Shown: positions 53,884-64,000 of the stretch, piece after piece
Layout: every line of letters begins with the position of its first letter
Numbering within the stretch: position 1 is the first letter of the stretch
Assembly (NCBI GenBank): GCA_033064195.1
Contig: JARBJD010000050.1
Coordinates: 248,001 to 312,000, forward strand
Length of the DNA: 64,000 nucleotides
Origin: Blattamonas nauphoetae
Taxonomy: Eukaryota; Preaxostyla; Oxymonadida
Reading direction: 5' to 3'
Translations under genes and position numbers: made by a program
Notes under the pieces: model-generated
What the model was told of the DNA's origin: nothing
The model's input: the letters and a program-made list of their open reading frames with translations, nothing else
The model's database searches: none

Positions 53884-54957
53884 GACTTCATCAGTGACTC
53901 ATGTCATGTTCCACTTTTCTTTCTGGTGATTTGTCTGTATTGGTGGTCAACTCTGATCGTTCATAACACGATCACTGGTTTGACGAAGACACCGTACATA
54001 ACAATCAATCTCTCATTTCCCAATCTCAACACAGAATGGAACATCCTCTCTCGATTCATCACTCGAGGTGCCTCTTTCCCCAATCCCAACTGTTCGTTCA
54101 ACAGAAACAACATTGGTATTCCAAATCTGGACAAGCAAGAAGCATCCAACCTCTCCTTCCACAAACTGCTTGCTCAGAGTCCAAGTTCCTTGCTGTCGTC
54201 CATCAGATTCTGGGAACTGTCTTTCATCCGCCAGAAAGACTTTGTGAAGCCGAGCGACGATGAAGAGACTCTCACCATCAGCCGAACGATCTCGCTTCTT
54301 GGAAAGGCGTTTGGTTGTGCAAACGGGGCGACACAGTCCTGCCACGCTCTTCTCTCTTCTGTCAGAACGAACGGCAGTGGTGTCTCATCCACGCTGAGTG
54401 CTTACAACAACGCTGTTCGTGTTGGACACGACTCAATCATGTCACACAACACGCAGATCGCTTCTGCCGCTCTCACACAATGCTCACACCCCCCGCGGAT
54501 CCTTCCCCTCAACAAGTGGTCGTCAGCATCGGTCAGCTTCTCAAACCGTACTTTGAAGAGCTGCAGCAGTCGCGCGAGAGGATTGCGGACAGTTCGTTGC
54601 GGGAACCTGTTGCGAAGAAGCACTTCGAGCTGTTGAAGAATCGGCTGTGTCAAGGGACACTTGTTGGAGACAGACATCGATCACGAGGACGAGTTCTGCG
54701 CAGGTTCCGATGAGAGAGCCGAAGACAGTGGAAAATCCGAACCAACTGCTGCTGAGTTTGATTGTCCAGCGATGCAAGACACAGCTGCGGCCGTGGGAGA
54801 TCAGGTGACTTCGACGATGAACACAAGAATGGGAGAGTTCACAGGGCATGAATTCTCAGAGTTTCGGGAGAAATATTCCCGACTGATGGAGCAGAGAACG
54901 GAGTTGTGTGTTTGTTTTGACACCATCTTGATTTTGACACTTCATCATCACTTTTGA
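53884..54957 (+). pseudogene. Family C copy C2, partial
   Basis: The frame is open from 53884 without an in-frame ATG (EWNILSRFITRG, SLLSSIRFWELSFIRQKDF, TISRTISLLGKAFG), so the true 5' end is missing or lies in an unseen exon. A 38-nt phase-1 intron (54419-54456) would join it to ADPSPQQVVVSIGQLLKPYF and the shared KNRLCQGTL end. The second intron and VPMREPKTVENPNQ follow. A small deletion at the WEIR position (PPWGIRQ in C1) then gives TGA, with the rest of the module continuing in another frame to 54957. The body is unlike C1. A broken gene is the best reading. Confidence 0.5.
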
Positions 54958-54967
54958 CATTCTAATA

Positions 54968-57694
54968 GACCCTCCACAAAACCGGTTTAATTTATTAAAC
55001 CGGCTAAATTCAGAAAAAAAAGGAATTGTCTTAATATGTCGAGCGTGAGTCTAAGTGAGGTGGATTAGAAACAAGTCACAATATATAAGCAATCTGCCTC
55101 TGATTGGGATTGTTCGGAACGTTTATTCAAAGAATGGGTCTAAAAATCATCGTTCACTTCTATCCGATCATTATCGATAAATGATCCAAAATTTGACCGC
55201 TAACACCTCTTCTCTACCATTCGGTGAAGTTATTAACCTGTTTTCCTGATTCAACAACAAGTCGACGTTCCCCACAAACTCAAAGTTTCGACCTGTTCGC
55301 TCTTTCTCATCATAACTTCTCGTAGACCAACTAACATCACTATATTGCGTCCCCCGTCAGTTTCATGCCGAACTCAATCGATAATGTGCACCCGGAGTCG
55401 ACATCCACTCAAATCCTTCTGAAGCTGACTTGGCGCTGGACACAGGTCAGAATCTGCTGAGAGATCAACCAACAGCTTAAAAAGTTAAAGCTACCTCACA
55501 AGATGCAGAAACAGTGCAGACGAATCAACCCATTCCATTCATTCCGGCATCTGGAATCGGATCAAAGGATCATCTCACCTCGCCAACCCAAGCGGGTATG
55601 CGTCGACACAGTGAAGAAAGGATTAGGGGGTGTTCCGGTATGCTTGTGCTTTCAATTCTTGCCTTTTAACCCATTCGTTTCATCCGATGAACTTAATTCA
55701 CTTTTTCTCACCACCGACATCATCTAGTTCTTCCCGTCATCCGAGCTCGTTCTTATCTTCTCTTTTTCTCTCCGTATCATCCCTCCTCCTCGCATAGTGA
55801 GATTTTTGCCTAGACACCACTGATCGACTCGACACAAACAAGGAGTTCGAAAAGTTGAGGTGATCACTGGAACTGAACTGCCTATTCAACCATAAACCAA
55901 TAATTATACTCACAATCTGCTACGGTATGCCCAGTCTCTCCATTGTGTTCCCTTTTTCATGATCCTTCTCACTCTCTCAATTTATCTGAATATCGCCTTC
56001 ATTCACGTTGACCGTCTTTCTCTTCTGTTCCCCTCCATTCCCTCTCTCCAGAATACCCTCTCTTCCATATCTTCATCACCGCCTTCGTCTCGTTCGAAGA
56101 GGGGACCAAACGTGCGAAAGGCTTCATTAACTGCAACGGTTCCTTCGGAGGCTCAATAGAAGCGTTTCAACATCTCTCCACAATCCCCTCTAAGGAAATT
56201 CTGTTCACGGGGACAATATTCAATCCGATCACTACGCCACTCGTGTGCCTTTGAAGGATCCTGCCAGACGAGAGCCCGTATGAAAGGGATGGACTGCTCG
56301 CGGAATTCGATGTTTGTTGACGTGAGATTCTTAGATTGGGGTGATTCTCTCCATTTTTCTTCATAATTTAATCTCACGCCATCTCCTCGATTTCGTAAAT
56401 TTCCCCATCATTCTCTCCTTCACATCTCTCCCAGAAAACAGACACGCAGGTCCGCATGTCGAACATGAATGACGCCTGCACACCGACAGGCCGAGATTGG
56501 ATGCCGATCCCCGTCTGCAACTCCCTCAAAGTGATGAACAAGCCTCAGGATCATCTCGGCGTCCCCACCCACATCTTCTTCTCGTACGGAAAGATGACCA
56601 CATTTGCAAACATCATCAAAGAAGAGGTGTCAGAGTGAGGGAAAGATTCACCCATTGTTTGGAATGCTTCTCATATCATCGATCCATTACCGATTCATTT
56701 TTCTCTCTAAATACCATTGTCAACGTGTAAGAAAGAGTTTAGAAGAAGTGATAATCACACTATTGTACGAATTCTGGGCCTAGTCGAATAAAACCGGTTA
56801 TTTATATGGGCGATTCTAAATGAAAGGTCGCCTCCGTTTTATCTCCATCCCCACTCTATATATCGTAAAGAAAACAGCAGAGTTCACATAAACATCCTCT
56901 CTCTCCCCGTTTAAGGTTTGAATTACCAGATTTTCCCATTTTCACTCACTTTTTTCCAGATTCCAAGTTCAGGTGACTCCTTCTTCATCACACGGTATTC
57001 ATTTGTCAGATTCGTGATTGAACCGACCTAATACCGTGCATTACATGTGATTCTCCTGGTTTGTGTCATATATTTCGTTCACACTGACAGACACTCAGCA
57101 CTTTTTTGAGGCGAGACAGATTGTTTCTCACAGCCAGAAGACAATCTGTACACTTGCACTGTGTGATATTTTCTCCAGTTTTCACTCGCGATCGGAACTT
57201 TTTTCACAAATTTCTCGTCTTATAGATCACAAACGGGCACTGACTCTTTGTTCGCCCTACTCTTCCTCTAATTCCCATCAAATACCGTTTTGAATCAAGA
57301 GATACCTCAAAGCACCTCTGTTAGACATGTTCCGCCAATCTTGAAGACTAAATTCATCATGATTGTTGATTTTGCCATTCAGAACTTTTCGTGTCTTTTT
57401 CTACAATAGATGTCTTTGTGTTGGTTCTCTCACACAGAATGAGCGTTTTATGTAGTTTTCCATCGTTTCTCTGTTTTCGAACAGATTCTGTGACAAAAAG
57501 TGTGCACTATTGTCTTCAACAAAAAAGGACGATATCGAACGCGATCGAACTTAAAATTCAATAATTTCCCTATTTCTTGTCTACTGAAATAAAGAACGGT
57601 AATTGGGCAAAAAATGAATTTTTGGGACGCACATTAGTGTTTTGCGACCTTTCAAAGAGAATCGCCCATATTTTAGCCGGTTTTGTGGAGGGAC
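54968..57694. mobile_element. 2.7-kb TIR-bounded insertion after C2
   Basis: The left end, GACCCTCCACAAAACCGG, and the right end read inward, GTCCCTCCACAAAACCGG, differ at one base. The flanks belong together: the C2 3' flank stops at 54967, and the GAACCTGCGCGTCTCTG block that follows C1 directly resumes at 57705. Only TA is repeated at the junctions, so the duplication is short or decayed. A second inverted pair lies inside (56790-56832 and 57644-57684: AAAACCGG, ATGGGCGATTCT, GAAAGGTCGC), suggesting a 0.9-kb element nested at the right end. No transposase is recognised. Confidence 0.7.
55364..56638 (+). CDS. Unrecognised multi-exon gene inside the 2.7-kb insertion
   Basis: Pieces that look coding: MPNSIDNVHPESTSTQ from ATG 55364; a Pro/Ser-rich piece near 55502-55630; and a chain at the 3' side. 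The chain reads NHKPIIILTICYEYPLFHIF across a GTATG...CTCCAG intron (about 55925-56051), then FVSFEEGTKRAKGF, NCNGSFGGSIEAFQHL and IFNPITTPL. A 25-nt GTGTGCC...GCCAG intron follows, then MKGMDCSRNSMFVD, a GTGAG...CCCAG intron, and KTDTQVRMSNMNDAC to TGA 56636-56638. The last three joins are all phase 0. A TGA upstream in the first long exon is unexplained. I do not recognise the protein. Between 56639 and 57644 I see no gene. Confidence 0.35.
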
Positions 57695-57819
57695 TATAAG
57701 TCTTCGAACCTGCGCGTCTCTGTTGTTCTTTTTGTGATGGTCGGGAACGAGTGAAAATGAACAATTGGTGACGTGAGGTGTGAAATCCGTGTTCAATCTC
57801 TCTTCTCTCTCTATCCTAC

Positions 57820-59904
57820 TCAAAATCGAACATTCATCCCACTCTCCTTCCGAATCTGTCTCACGTACTCGACAATCTCCGATGGTGTTCTGCGGTCTCT
57901 TCGCGTCAGCCATCCTTCCATCGCGTCTGAATGTCCAGCTTCTCGTTGTCTCTCTACTCGCTTCTTCCATCTCGACTTCTCATCCTTCTTCATTCTCGCA
58001 TCGTCTTCTCTGATCATCTTCAGTCTCTCACTCAAATATTTCCCTTTTGTCTTCTCCACCAACCACCCCACTTCCCACTCCTCTCTTCCTGTCTCCACAA
58101 TCTCACCATCTTCGAACAGATCTCGCTCGAGCTCCAGTGTCTTTGTCAAAAGAAGACAAACAATCGTCGACAGATCATAGTTGCCTGACTTAGCGTTCAG
58201 AATGAACTCTTCTCGCTGAAGAATGAACTGCAGATATTGCTTGGCGGGCTTCAACGCACGTTCAAACTGTAACTTTCGGATTCTCTTTCGCTCCTCTTTG
58301 TTTTGGATGCTGAATCTTGGATCCCAAATCATGTTGTTGATGGCCCAGATGAGATCCAAATGGAACGGACCATGTTTTGTGGGAATAGACATCGGTTTGG
58401 ATGTGTCGATCACTCGTCCAACCAAAGTCTCCTCCAGCAAGCGAGGAATCAGGTGATGAAAAGTGCCCCCAATGTTGATGATCATGTGAAGATGAGAGAA
58501 GTTGGTTGGTGAAGAGTGAGAGCATGTTCGTTCCAAAAGTGAGTAGAGCTGCTGAACATCGGCGAAGGTGGATTCGACGATTGGATGGAGTGATTTGTGA
58601 GAGGGGCTGAGACTTTCGGCAGCATATTTCCAGGAAATGTCGAGAATTTTGATCAACTTGTCAGTTCGGCCTGCAGGTGGACAAACAGACTCACTATTTT
58701 GTTGCTCAAGCAGATCGAGGCAGGTGATGATGGTTGATTTGAGAAGAGGAACAAAATCGGACTTGATCAGAATCTGGACAAGATGAGAAGAGCCAAAGAC
58801 ATACGCGATCAAAGGCGGAGTCAGTATAAAAGAGCAGAGTGATGATGAGAGAGAATCCTGCACAAAGAACTTCCAGAACAGTGTTTCCGTTGAGAACTGG
58901 TGATTCGGAGGGAAGGGTGGTGGAGAGAGCAGAGATGGTTCCATCCGAAGGAGACGATTCGGTGAAGAGTGACGTCATTTCCGAAACATGCGCGGCCAGT
59001 GTGGAACACAGCCGTCCTGCGAACGGGACAAGCTCCGACGAACTTTCAGTCGAGACAGAAGGCACTTCGAGTCTTCGGAGGAAGAAATGTGATTCATAAT
59101 CAGACTTGCATCGAGCTGAGAGCACTTCGAGAGCCATTTTCGACACTTCGAGATGTGGGGAGAAACACAGTTGAGCCAGAATCCTTAAATGTGGAAAAGA
59201 TGACACTGAACTCTTACAATGGTCGAGAAATGCGAGAAATTGAGTTTTGTGGTGGGTGAGGAAGGTGGAAGTCGATCGAAGTGTGGATGTCCACAACGAA
59301 AGACAATTTCCGATCTGTAGCATAATCAAGGAAATGTGAAGGAAGACAAACTTCTGTGAGCATAGTTTTATCCCAATTTGAGAACATCCATTTGAAGAAG
59401 AAGGAGGGAATCGATGATTCACATATTCGAACACATTCATCTTCTGATGTTTTCCCTGACAAAATAGAGCACGAAATACAACGATGAAAACATGAAGTCA
59501 AGAGAACACCAATCAGAAACAACAACTGGGGGAGAGAAATCTGAGAAACGATGACGAAACAAGAATCACACTGAGACTTCAGATGGCTGTGTCTGTTTGC
59601 AATATTCCTCAAGAGGTTCGATGTACTCCACACCAAGTATTGTTGAGAGGGCCCAATCAGATGCTGACAAAATCATCAACGGCGATGAAATAAATCAGTT
59701 GTGACAAACCTGTCACAAGAGTGAGGAGGCTATTGAACATCGTGGGACGGAGTGTTTTGCACTCCCCACAAATCCGACTTAGAAACGCTTCGATACAGGC
59801 CTGGTGAACAATGAACGAGATATCGAAGAGAAAGGTGATCGAACTGTTTGTTTCGCTTTCGGGATGTTAATTTGAGGAAATGATGATGTCATGTTGAGAT
59901 CCAT
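57820..59904 (-). CDS. Family A gene, copy A12 (7 exons, 613 aa)
   Basis: Minus-strand exons 59904-59845, 59800-59710, 59663-59572, 59540-59510, 59455-59352, 59314-58805 and 58773-57820 (TGA). Introns are 44, 46, 31, 54, 37 and 31 nt. Exon 1 encodes a divergent peptide (DLNMTSSFPQINIPKAKQT) but keeps the 60-nt length and the KAKQT end. The exon 2/3 junction codes Ala. All motifs of the family are kept. It looks intact, and its 3' flank is the one separated from C2 by the 2.7-kb insertion. Confidence 0.78.
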
Positions 59905-59994
59905 GCAATCCTGATGCAGTAACAAGTAATGGAGACGCCTGAAATGTCGATTTATCATCGGATGGATGAGTCGAGGTCAAGATTGTTTTGTCTT

Positions 59995-60006
59995 TGGTTT
60001 GATCAG
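59995..60006 (-). promoter_or_regulatory. Upstream TGATCAAACC motif of A12
   Basis: GATC is 100 nt before the A12 ATG on the minus strand. It also lies about 100 bp from the divergent C3 start, so the two genes share this short intergenic space. Confidence 0.5.
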
Positions 60007-60100
60007 TACGATCGATTCACCTAACCTTTTTGAACTATTTCTTCCACTCCCCTAATTTGTCAGTCACAGAATGTGATGACTGTTTGGGTTTCCGATCTCT

Positions 60101-61615
60101 ATGTCAACAGAAGAAACAACGTTCATGATGTTACTTGAACACATCCCAACTGTCCTTACTCACTCCATCGGCTTTGCTTCTCCAGAACTGAGAGAGTTTA
60201 TCTCGCAATGCTTCCTCTTCATCAGACACGCCATTCAATACAAGATGATCCCCCAAGTTGTCGCCGACTGCTTCCGGTTGCTGGACTTCCTTCTCGATGC
60301 CTCGGCCGAAGCGACTATCGAGACACACAACTCCGTCCATCTCAAAGACCAGGACCTCCGCTGGGTGGTGTCGAGCGACGGGGCTCCAAAAACATTCATT
60401 CTCGGCCGCACCGACGTCTTCTCCCAGCAGGAGCTGGTTCGGGCGATCAACCAGCTGATGGCGGGATTGAACGACTGCAACGACATGTTTCCGCGTGTGT
60501 TCCACAGCCAGCTGATCCGTCTGGCTGATCCGCTGTATCTGAAGAAGAAGGCCGACGGGCACGAACAGGCGAGCTTCCATCTCGTCTGCAACAATCCAGA
60601 GTGGGACGTGTTCTTCGCGTGTCTTCGTCTCTTGTTTGAACCGATCATCCGGATTGACCTTCAGATTGACGGAAGAGAGAGGGAGTTGAAGGAACCTGAG
60701 GTTCAGAACTGGCGAATCCTCCAACAGGAGTTGTACGACAAGGCGTTTCTGGTTGTCAAAGAACTGGTGCAGAACAAGCAAGAGTTTGTGGATGTCTACA
60801 GACCACATCTGTTGGTGATGTTCGAAAACGACAGGAAGGGAAATCTGTTCCAACTTGTGAGCGATTCGAGCTGCATCGATGTTGGAAAGGCAGTCGAAAC
60901 GATGGACAGCTGGGACTCGGAGATCTGTGGGTTTCTTCGGTGGATGCGGATGAGGAAGAAGAAAGAGGGGACGAAAGATGATGTGGAGGCTGGCCAGCAG
61001 ATGCGCGAGCACTTCGAGAAGGACGCTCAGATCCGGCAGTTCTTGTCGTACTCGTATTATCCGAACCCAACACTGCGAATGTATCAACAGCAGTCCATCG
61101 CGATCGAAGACATCACCGCGAGCTTCACCTTCTACATGGAGCAAGGCCAGTGTGGGCTGTTGAACCTGAACACGATCCACCCCGAGACGCAGCCGCAGCT
61201 GACGACACTCGTGGAACACCTGAACAGACTGACCGACATCTCGCCTCCGCACGAATACTGGCAGGGGAGCTTCCCGTACTTCATGCTGTTCCTGATTGAG
61301 GAGGGAGGGCGGCAGTTCCTGAACCATCTGAAGCACGAGCGATGGGAAGTGGTGAAGCAACGGCAGGCGATCCTGAATGGGGACATCGAAGCGAAGACCC
61401 ACATTTTGGAGTGCAAGGGGGCTCTGAATGTGATGAGTGTGATTTAGTACTATCTGGCGAAGCTGATTGCTCACCCGAATGCACAGACGATCAAAGTTGC
61501 GATTCAATTCATGCTGACGACGTGCACAACACCAAACGCTCGGACAGCATTCGTGTCGAACACATTCTTCTTTTTTGTTGTTGGGAGGGAACATTGGTCC
61601 GTTTCTGAAGACTGA
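60101..61615 (+). CDS. Family C gene, copy C3; reads through TAG at 61445
   Basis: ATG 60101, 448 codons to TAG 61445-61447. The same frame then continues for 55 codons of clearly protein-like sequence (YYLAKLIAHPNAQTIKVAI, FVSNTFFFFVVGREHW) to TGA 61613-61615, giving 504 aa if TAG is sense. The protein is all-helical (FISQCFLFIRHAIQYKMIPQ, VFFACLRLLFEPII, AFLVVKELVQNKQEF, LSYSYYPNPTLRMYQQQ). FISQCF and the following helices faintly recall the Ufd2/E4 core, but no U-box is present, so I do not assign it. GC content is higher than in C1 and C2. Introns seem absent. Confidence 0.65.
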
Positions 61616-61861
61616 GACATCGATCACGAGGACGAGTTCAGCGTGGTTTCGGATGAGAGAGCCGAAGACAGTGGAGAATCTGAACCAACTGTTGCTAAGT
61701 TAGATTGTCCAGCGACACAAGCCACAACTTCCACCCTGGGGGATTCGTCAGGTGACAATGACGATCCACACAAGATTGGGGGAGTTCACAGGGCATGCTT
61801 TCTCAAAGTTTCGGGAGATTTCGGGAGACATTTTGGAGACTGATGCAGCAGAGAAAGGGGT
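61616..61861 (+). pseudogene. Decayed family C 3' module after C3
   Basis: The sequence matching VPMREPKTVENLNQLLLS, QRHKPQLPPWGIRQVT and GEFTGHAFSKF is present, but the acceptor GCAG before it has become GCGTG. A TAG (about 61700) stands where C1 has the Leu of SLI. Either it is untranslated or, with TAG as sense, it is an unlinked remnant. The stretch after it, to 62043, is 3' flank without a gene. Confidence 0.45.
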
Positions 61862-62043
61862 AGTGCTTGTTTGTTTTGACAACTTCTTGATTTTGACACT
61901 TCACAATCACTTTTCACATTCCAGGTAATCGAACCTGTTCGTATCTGCTGTTCTCTCTGGATGGTGGGAAACGAGTGAAAATGAACAATTGGTGACGTGA
62001 GGTGTGAAATCCGTGTTCAATCTCTCTTCTCTCTCTATCCTAC

Positions 62044-64000
62044 TCAAAATCGAACATTCATCCCACTCTCCGAACTCCCACGTTTCAGGTATTCCACTAT
62101 CCCTGACTGTGTTTCGTTGTCCATTCGCGTCAGCCATCCTTCCATCGCATCAGAATGTCCAGCTTCTCGGAGTCTCTCCACTCGCTTCTTCCATCTCGAC
62201 TTCTCATCCTTCTTCATTCTCACATCGTCTTCTCTGATAGTCTTCAGTCTCTTCCCCAACTCTTTCTCATTTGTCTTCTCCACCAACCACCCCACTTCCC
62301 ACTCCTCTCTTCCTGTCTCCACAATCTCACCATATTCAAACAGTTCGCGCTCGAGCGCCAACGTCCGGGCAGAAAGACGACTAATTCGAGATGGCAGATC
62401 ATAGTTGCCTGACTTAGCCTTTGGAATGAACTCCTCTCGCTTAAGAATGAACTGCAGATATTCCTTCGCTGGTGTCAACACTCGTTCAAACTGCAACATT
62501 CGGATTCTCTTCCGCTCTTCTTCATCTTCAGCGATGTTTCTTGGATCCCAAATCAAGTTGAAGATTGTCCGGATGAGTCTCAAATGGAAATCTGCGTTTG
62601 AGGTTGGAACTGCTCTCGGCTGGGTTGTGTCTATCACTCGCTCAACCAGATTCTCTTCCAGCATCCGAGGAATCAGATGAGGGTGAATTGAACTGATGTT
62701 GATTATCATTCGAAGATGGCAGGAATGATATGGCGAGGAGTGGCGGCAAGTTCGCTCCAAAAGTGAGCACAGCTGTGGATCATCGAAGGCAGATTCGGCA
62801 ATCGGACTGAATAATCCGCGATGATTGCAGAGGCAGTCGGAAGCACGGTCCCATGAACGGTTGAGAATTTTGATCAAGTTTATTTCGCTTGCAGGTGATA
62901 AATTTGATTCACTTTCCTGTCGCTCAAGCAGATCGAGGCAGACGATGATGGCTGATTTGAGAAGAGGAACAAAGTGGTGACCGATCAGAATCTGGACAAG
63001 ATGAGAAGAGACAAAGACACACGTCTTCAAACATAGCCTCAGGTTGGATGAGTAGTCGGTCGAAAAGTGAGAATCCTGCACAAAGAACTTCCAAAATATC
63101 ATTTCCATTGAGAATTGATGATTCGGAGGGAAGGGTGGCGGAGAGAGCAGAGACGGTTCCATCCGAAGGCGACGATTCGGCGAAGAGCGACTTCATTTCC
63201 GAAACATGCTCGGTCAATGTGGAACACAGTCGTTCTGTGAACGGGACACGCTTCGATGAACGTTTCGTCGAACCAGAAGGCACTTTGAGTGTTCGGAGGA
63301 ATTCGTGTGTTTCTAAATATGACTTGCATCGTGTGGAGAGCGCTTGGAGAGCCATCTTCGACACTTCGGAATGTAGTGAGAAACACAGCTGGGCTAGAAC
63401 AGTCAAACGAGGGATAGATGATTTTGAAGCATGTGAATGATCGAGAAAGGCGAGAAATTGGGTTTTGTGGTGGGCGAGGAAGATGGAAGACGATCGAAGA
63501 GTGGATGTCCACAATAGCACACAACCTCCTATCTGAGACAAAATGATGGAAACCAGGAGGAAGAAAAACTTCATTGATCACATTTTTAGGCAAAGTTGAG
63601 ATCATTGATTTGAGGAAGAAGGATGGAATCGACGATTCGCAGATTCGAACACATTCGTCTTCTGATGTTTTCCCTGACCAAACCAATCACAAAATACAAC
63701 GATGAAAACATGAAGTCAAGAGAACACCAATCAGAGACAACAGTTTTGGGAGAGTAATCTGAGAATCGATGACCAAACTAGAATCACACTGGAACATCAC
63801 AAGGTTGTGTCTGTTCACAATATTCCTCAAGAGGTGTGATGTACTCAACATCAAGAATTGCTGAGAGGGCCCAATCAGATTCTGTCAAAATCATCAGCAA
63901 CATGGAATCGAAACAAGGCGAGACAAACTTGTCACAAGAGTGAGGAGGCTATTCAACATCGTGGGACGGAGTGTTTCGCACTCCCCACAAATCCGGCTTA
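62044..64000 (-). CDS. Family A gene, copy A13 (cut by the window edge)
   Basis: Minus-strand exons, from the 3' side: exon 7 62991-62044 (TGA), exon 6 63532-63023, exon 5 63673-63570, exon 4 63758-63728, exon 3 63881-63790, and exon 2 from 63929 to beyond 64000. Exon 1 lies outside. Introns are 31, 37, 54, 31 and 47 nt, and all splice sites and phases are conserved. Exon 7 has lost two codons relative to A11 (948 against 954 nt), one of them in FDDPQLC, where others have FSDVPQLC. Confidence 0.77.

Noticed and set aside
50758-61615. Assigning family C to the Ufd2/E4 ubiquitin factor core
   Set aside because: The resemblance rests on one short FISQCF-type helix. No U-box or other diagnostic region is present.
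60131-61627. 498-codon antisense ORF opposite C3
   Set aside because: It mirrors C3 codon usage (Leu/Val/His-rich) and contains no motif. C3 on the plus strand has natural helices and an ATG. Long antisense ORFs are common in GC-richer coding DNA.
1-64000. CRISPR arrays, bacterial operons, rRNA genes or LTR retrotransposons
   Set aside because: There are no spaced direct repeats, Shine-Dalgarno-spaced gene strings or rRNA-like blocks. The only retroelement has inverted rather than direct terminal repeats.

Overview
This is eukaryotic nuclear DNA, most likely from an anaerobic protist of the oxymonad (Preaxostyla) type. The reasons are very short GT-AG introns (about 30 to 55 nt) in every copy of a dispersed gene family, large lineage-specific families without clear domains, a giant signal-peptide/beta-helix/TM/pseudokinase protein of a kind I associate with oxymonads such as Blattamonas, a DIRS retrotransposon, and several reading frames that run through TAA or TAG but stop at TGA. 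Reassignment of TAA/TAG to Gln is known from the oxymonad Streblomastix strix. The species is inferred, not proved.

Layout. Positions 1 to 26.25 kb hold nine tandem plus-strand copies (A1 to A9) of one seven-exon gene, 'family A' (about 613 aa, helical, charged C-terminus). They are separated by variously truncated pieces of a second Ser/Thr/Pro-rich gene ('B fragments'). At about 26.3 kb the orientation flips. Copies A10 to A13 lie on the minus strand, with A13 running off the right edge.

Mobile DNA. A 791-bp TIR element (5-bp target duplication) breaks A3. A DIRS element with terminal inverted repeats and a perfect circle-junction internal region (27057-35721) splits A10. Its body contains a second, 3.9-kb TIR-bounded segment that carries a cysteine-repeat gene. 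A 2.5-kb TIR element with an 8-bp duplication has landed on the A10 start codon. A 2.7-kb TIR-bounded segment (54968-57694) sits between a C-family gene and A12.

40.6 to 49.0 kb on the minus strand is one intronless 2776-aa receptor-like pseudokinase gene with nearly identical 969-bp internal repeats. From 49 to 61.9 kb, three plus-strand 'family C' genes with different bodies share a 3' module, and each lies next to a minus-strand A gene.

Common threads. Every A copy whose upstream region is in the window has a TTGATCAAACC-like motif 99 to 102 nt before its start. A copies exchange sequence by apparent gene conversion. B and C pieces mark the duplication breakpoints. Exon coordinates were worked out by hand, by aligning the paralogues and requiring conserved splice sites and phases.
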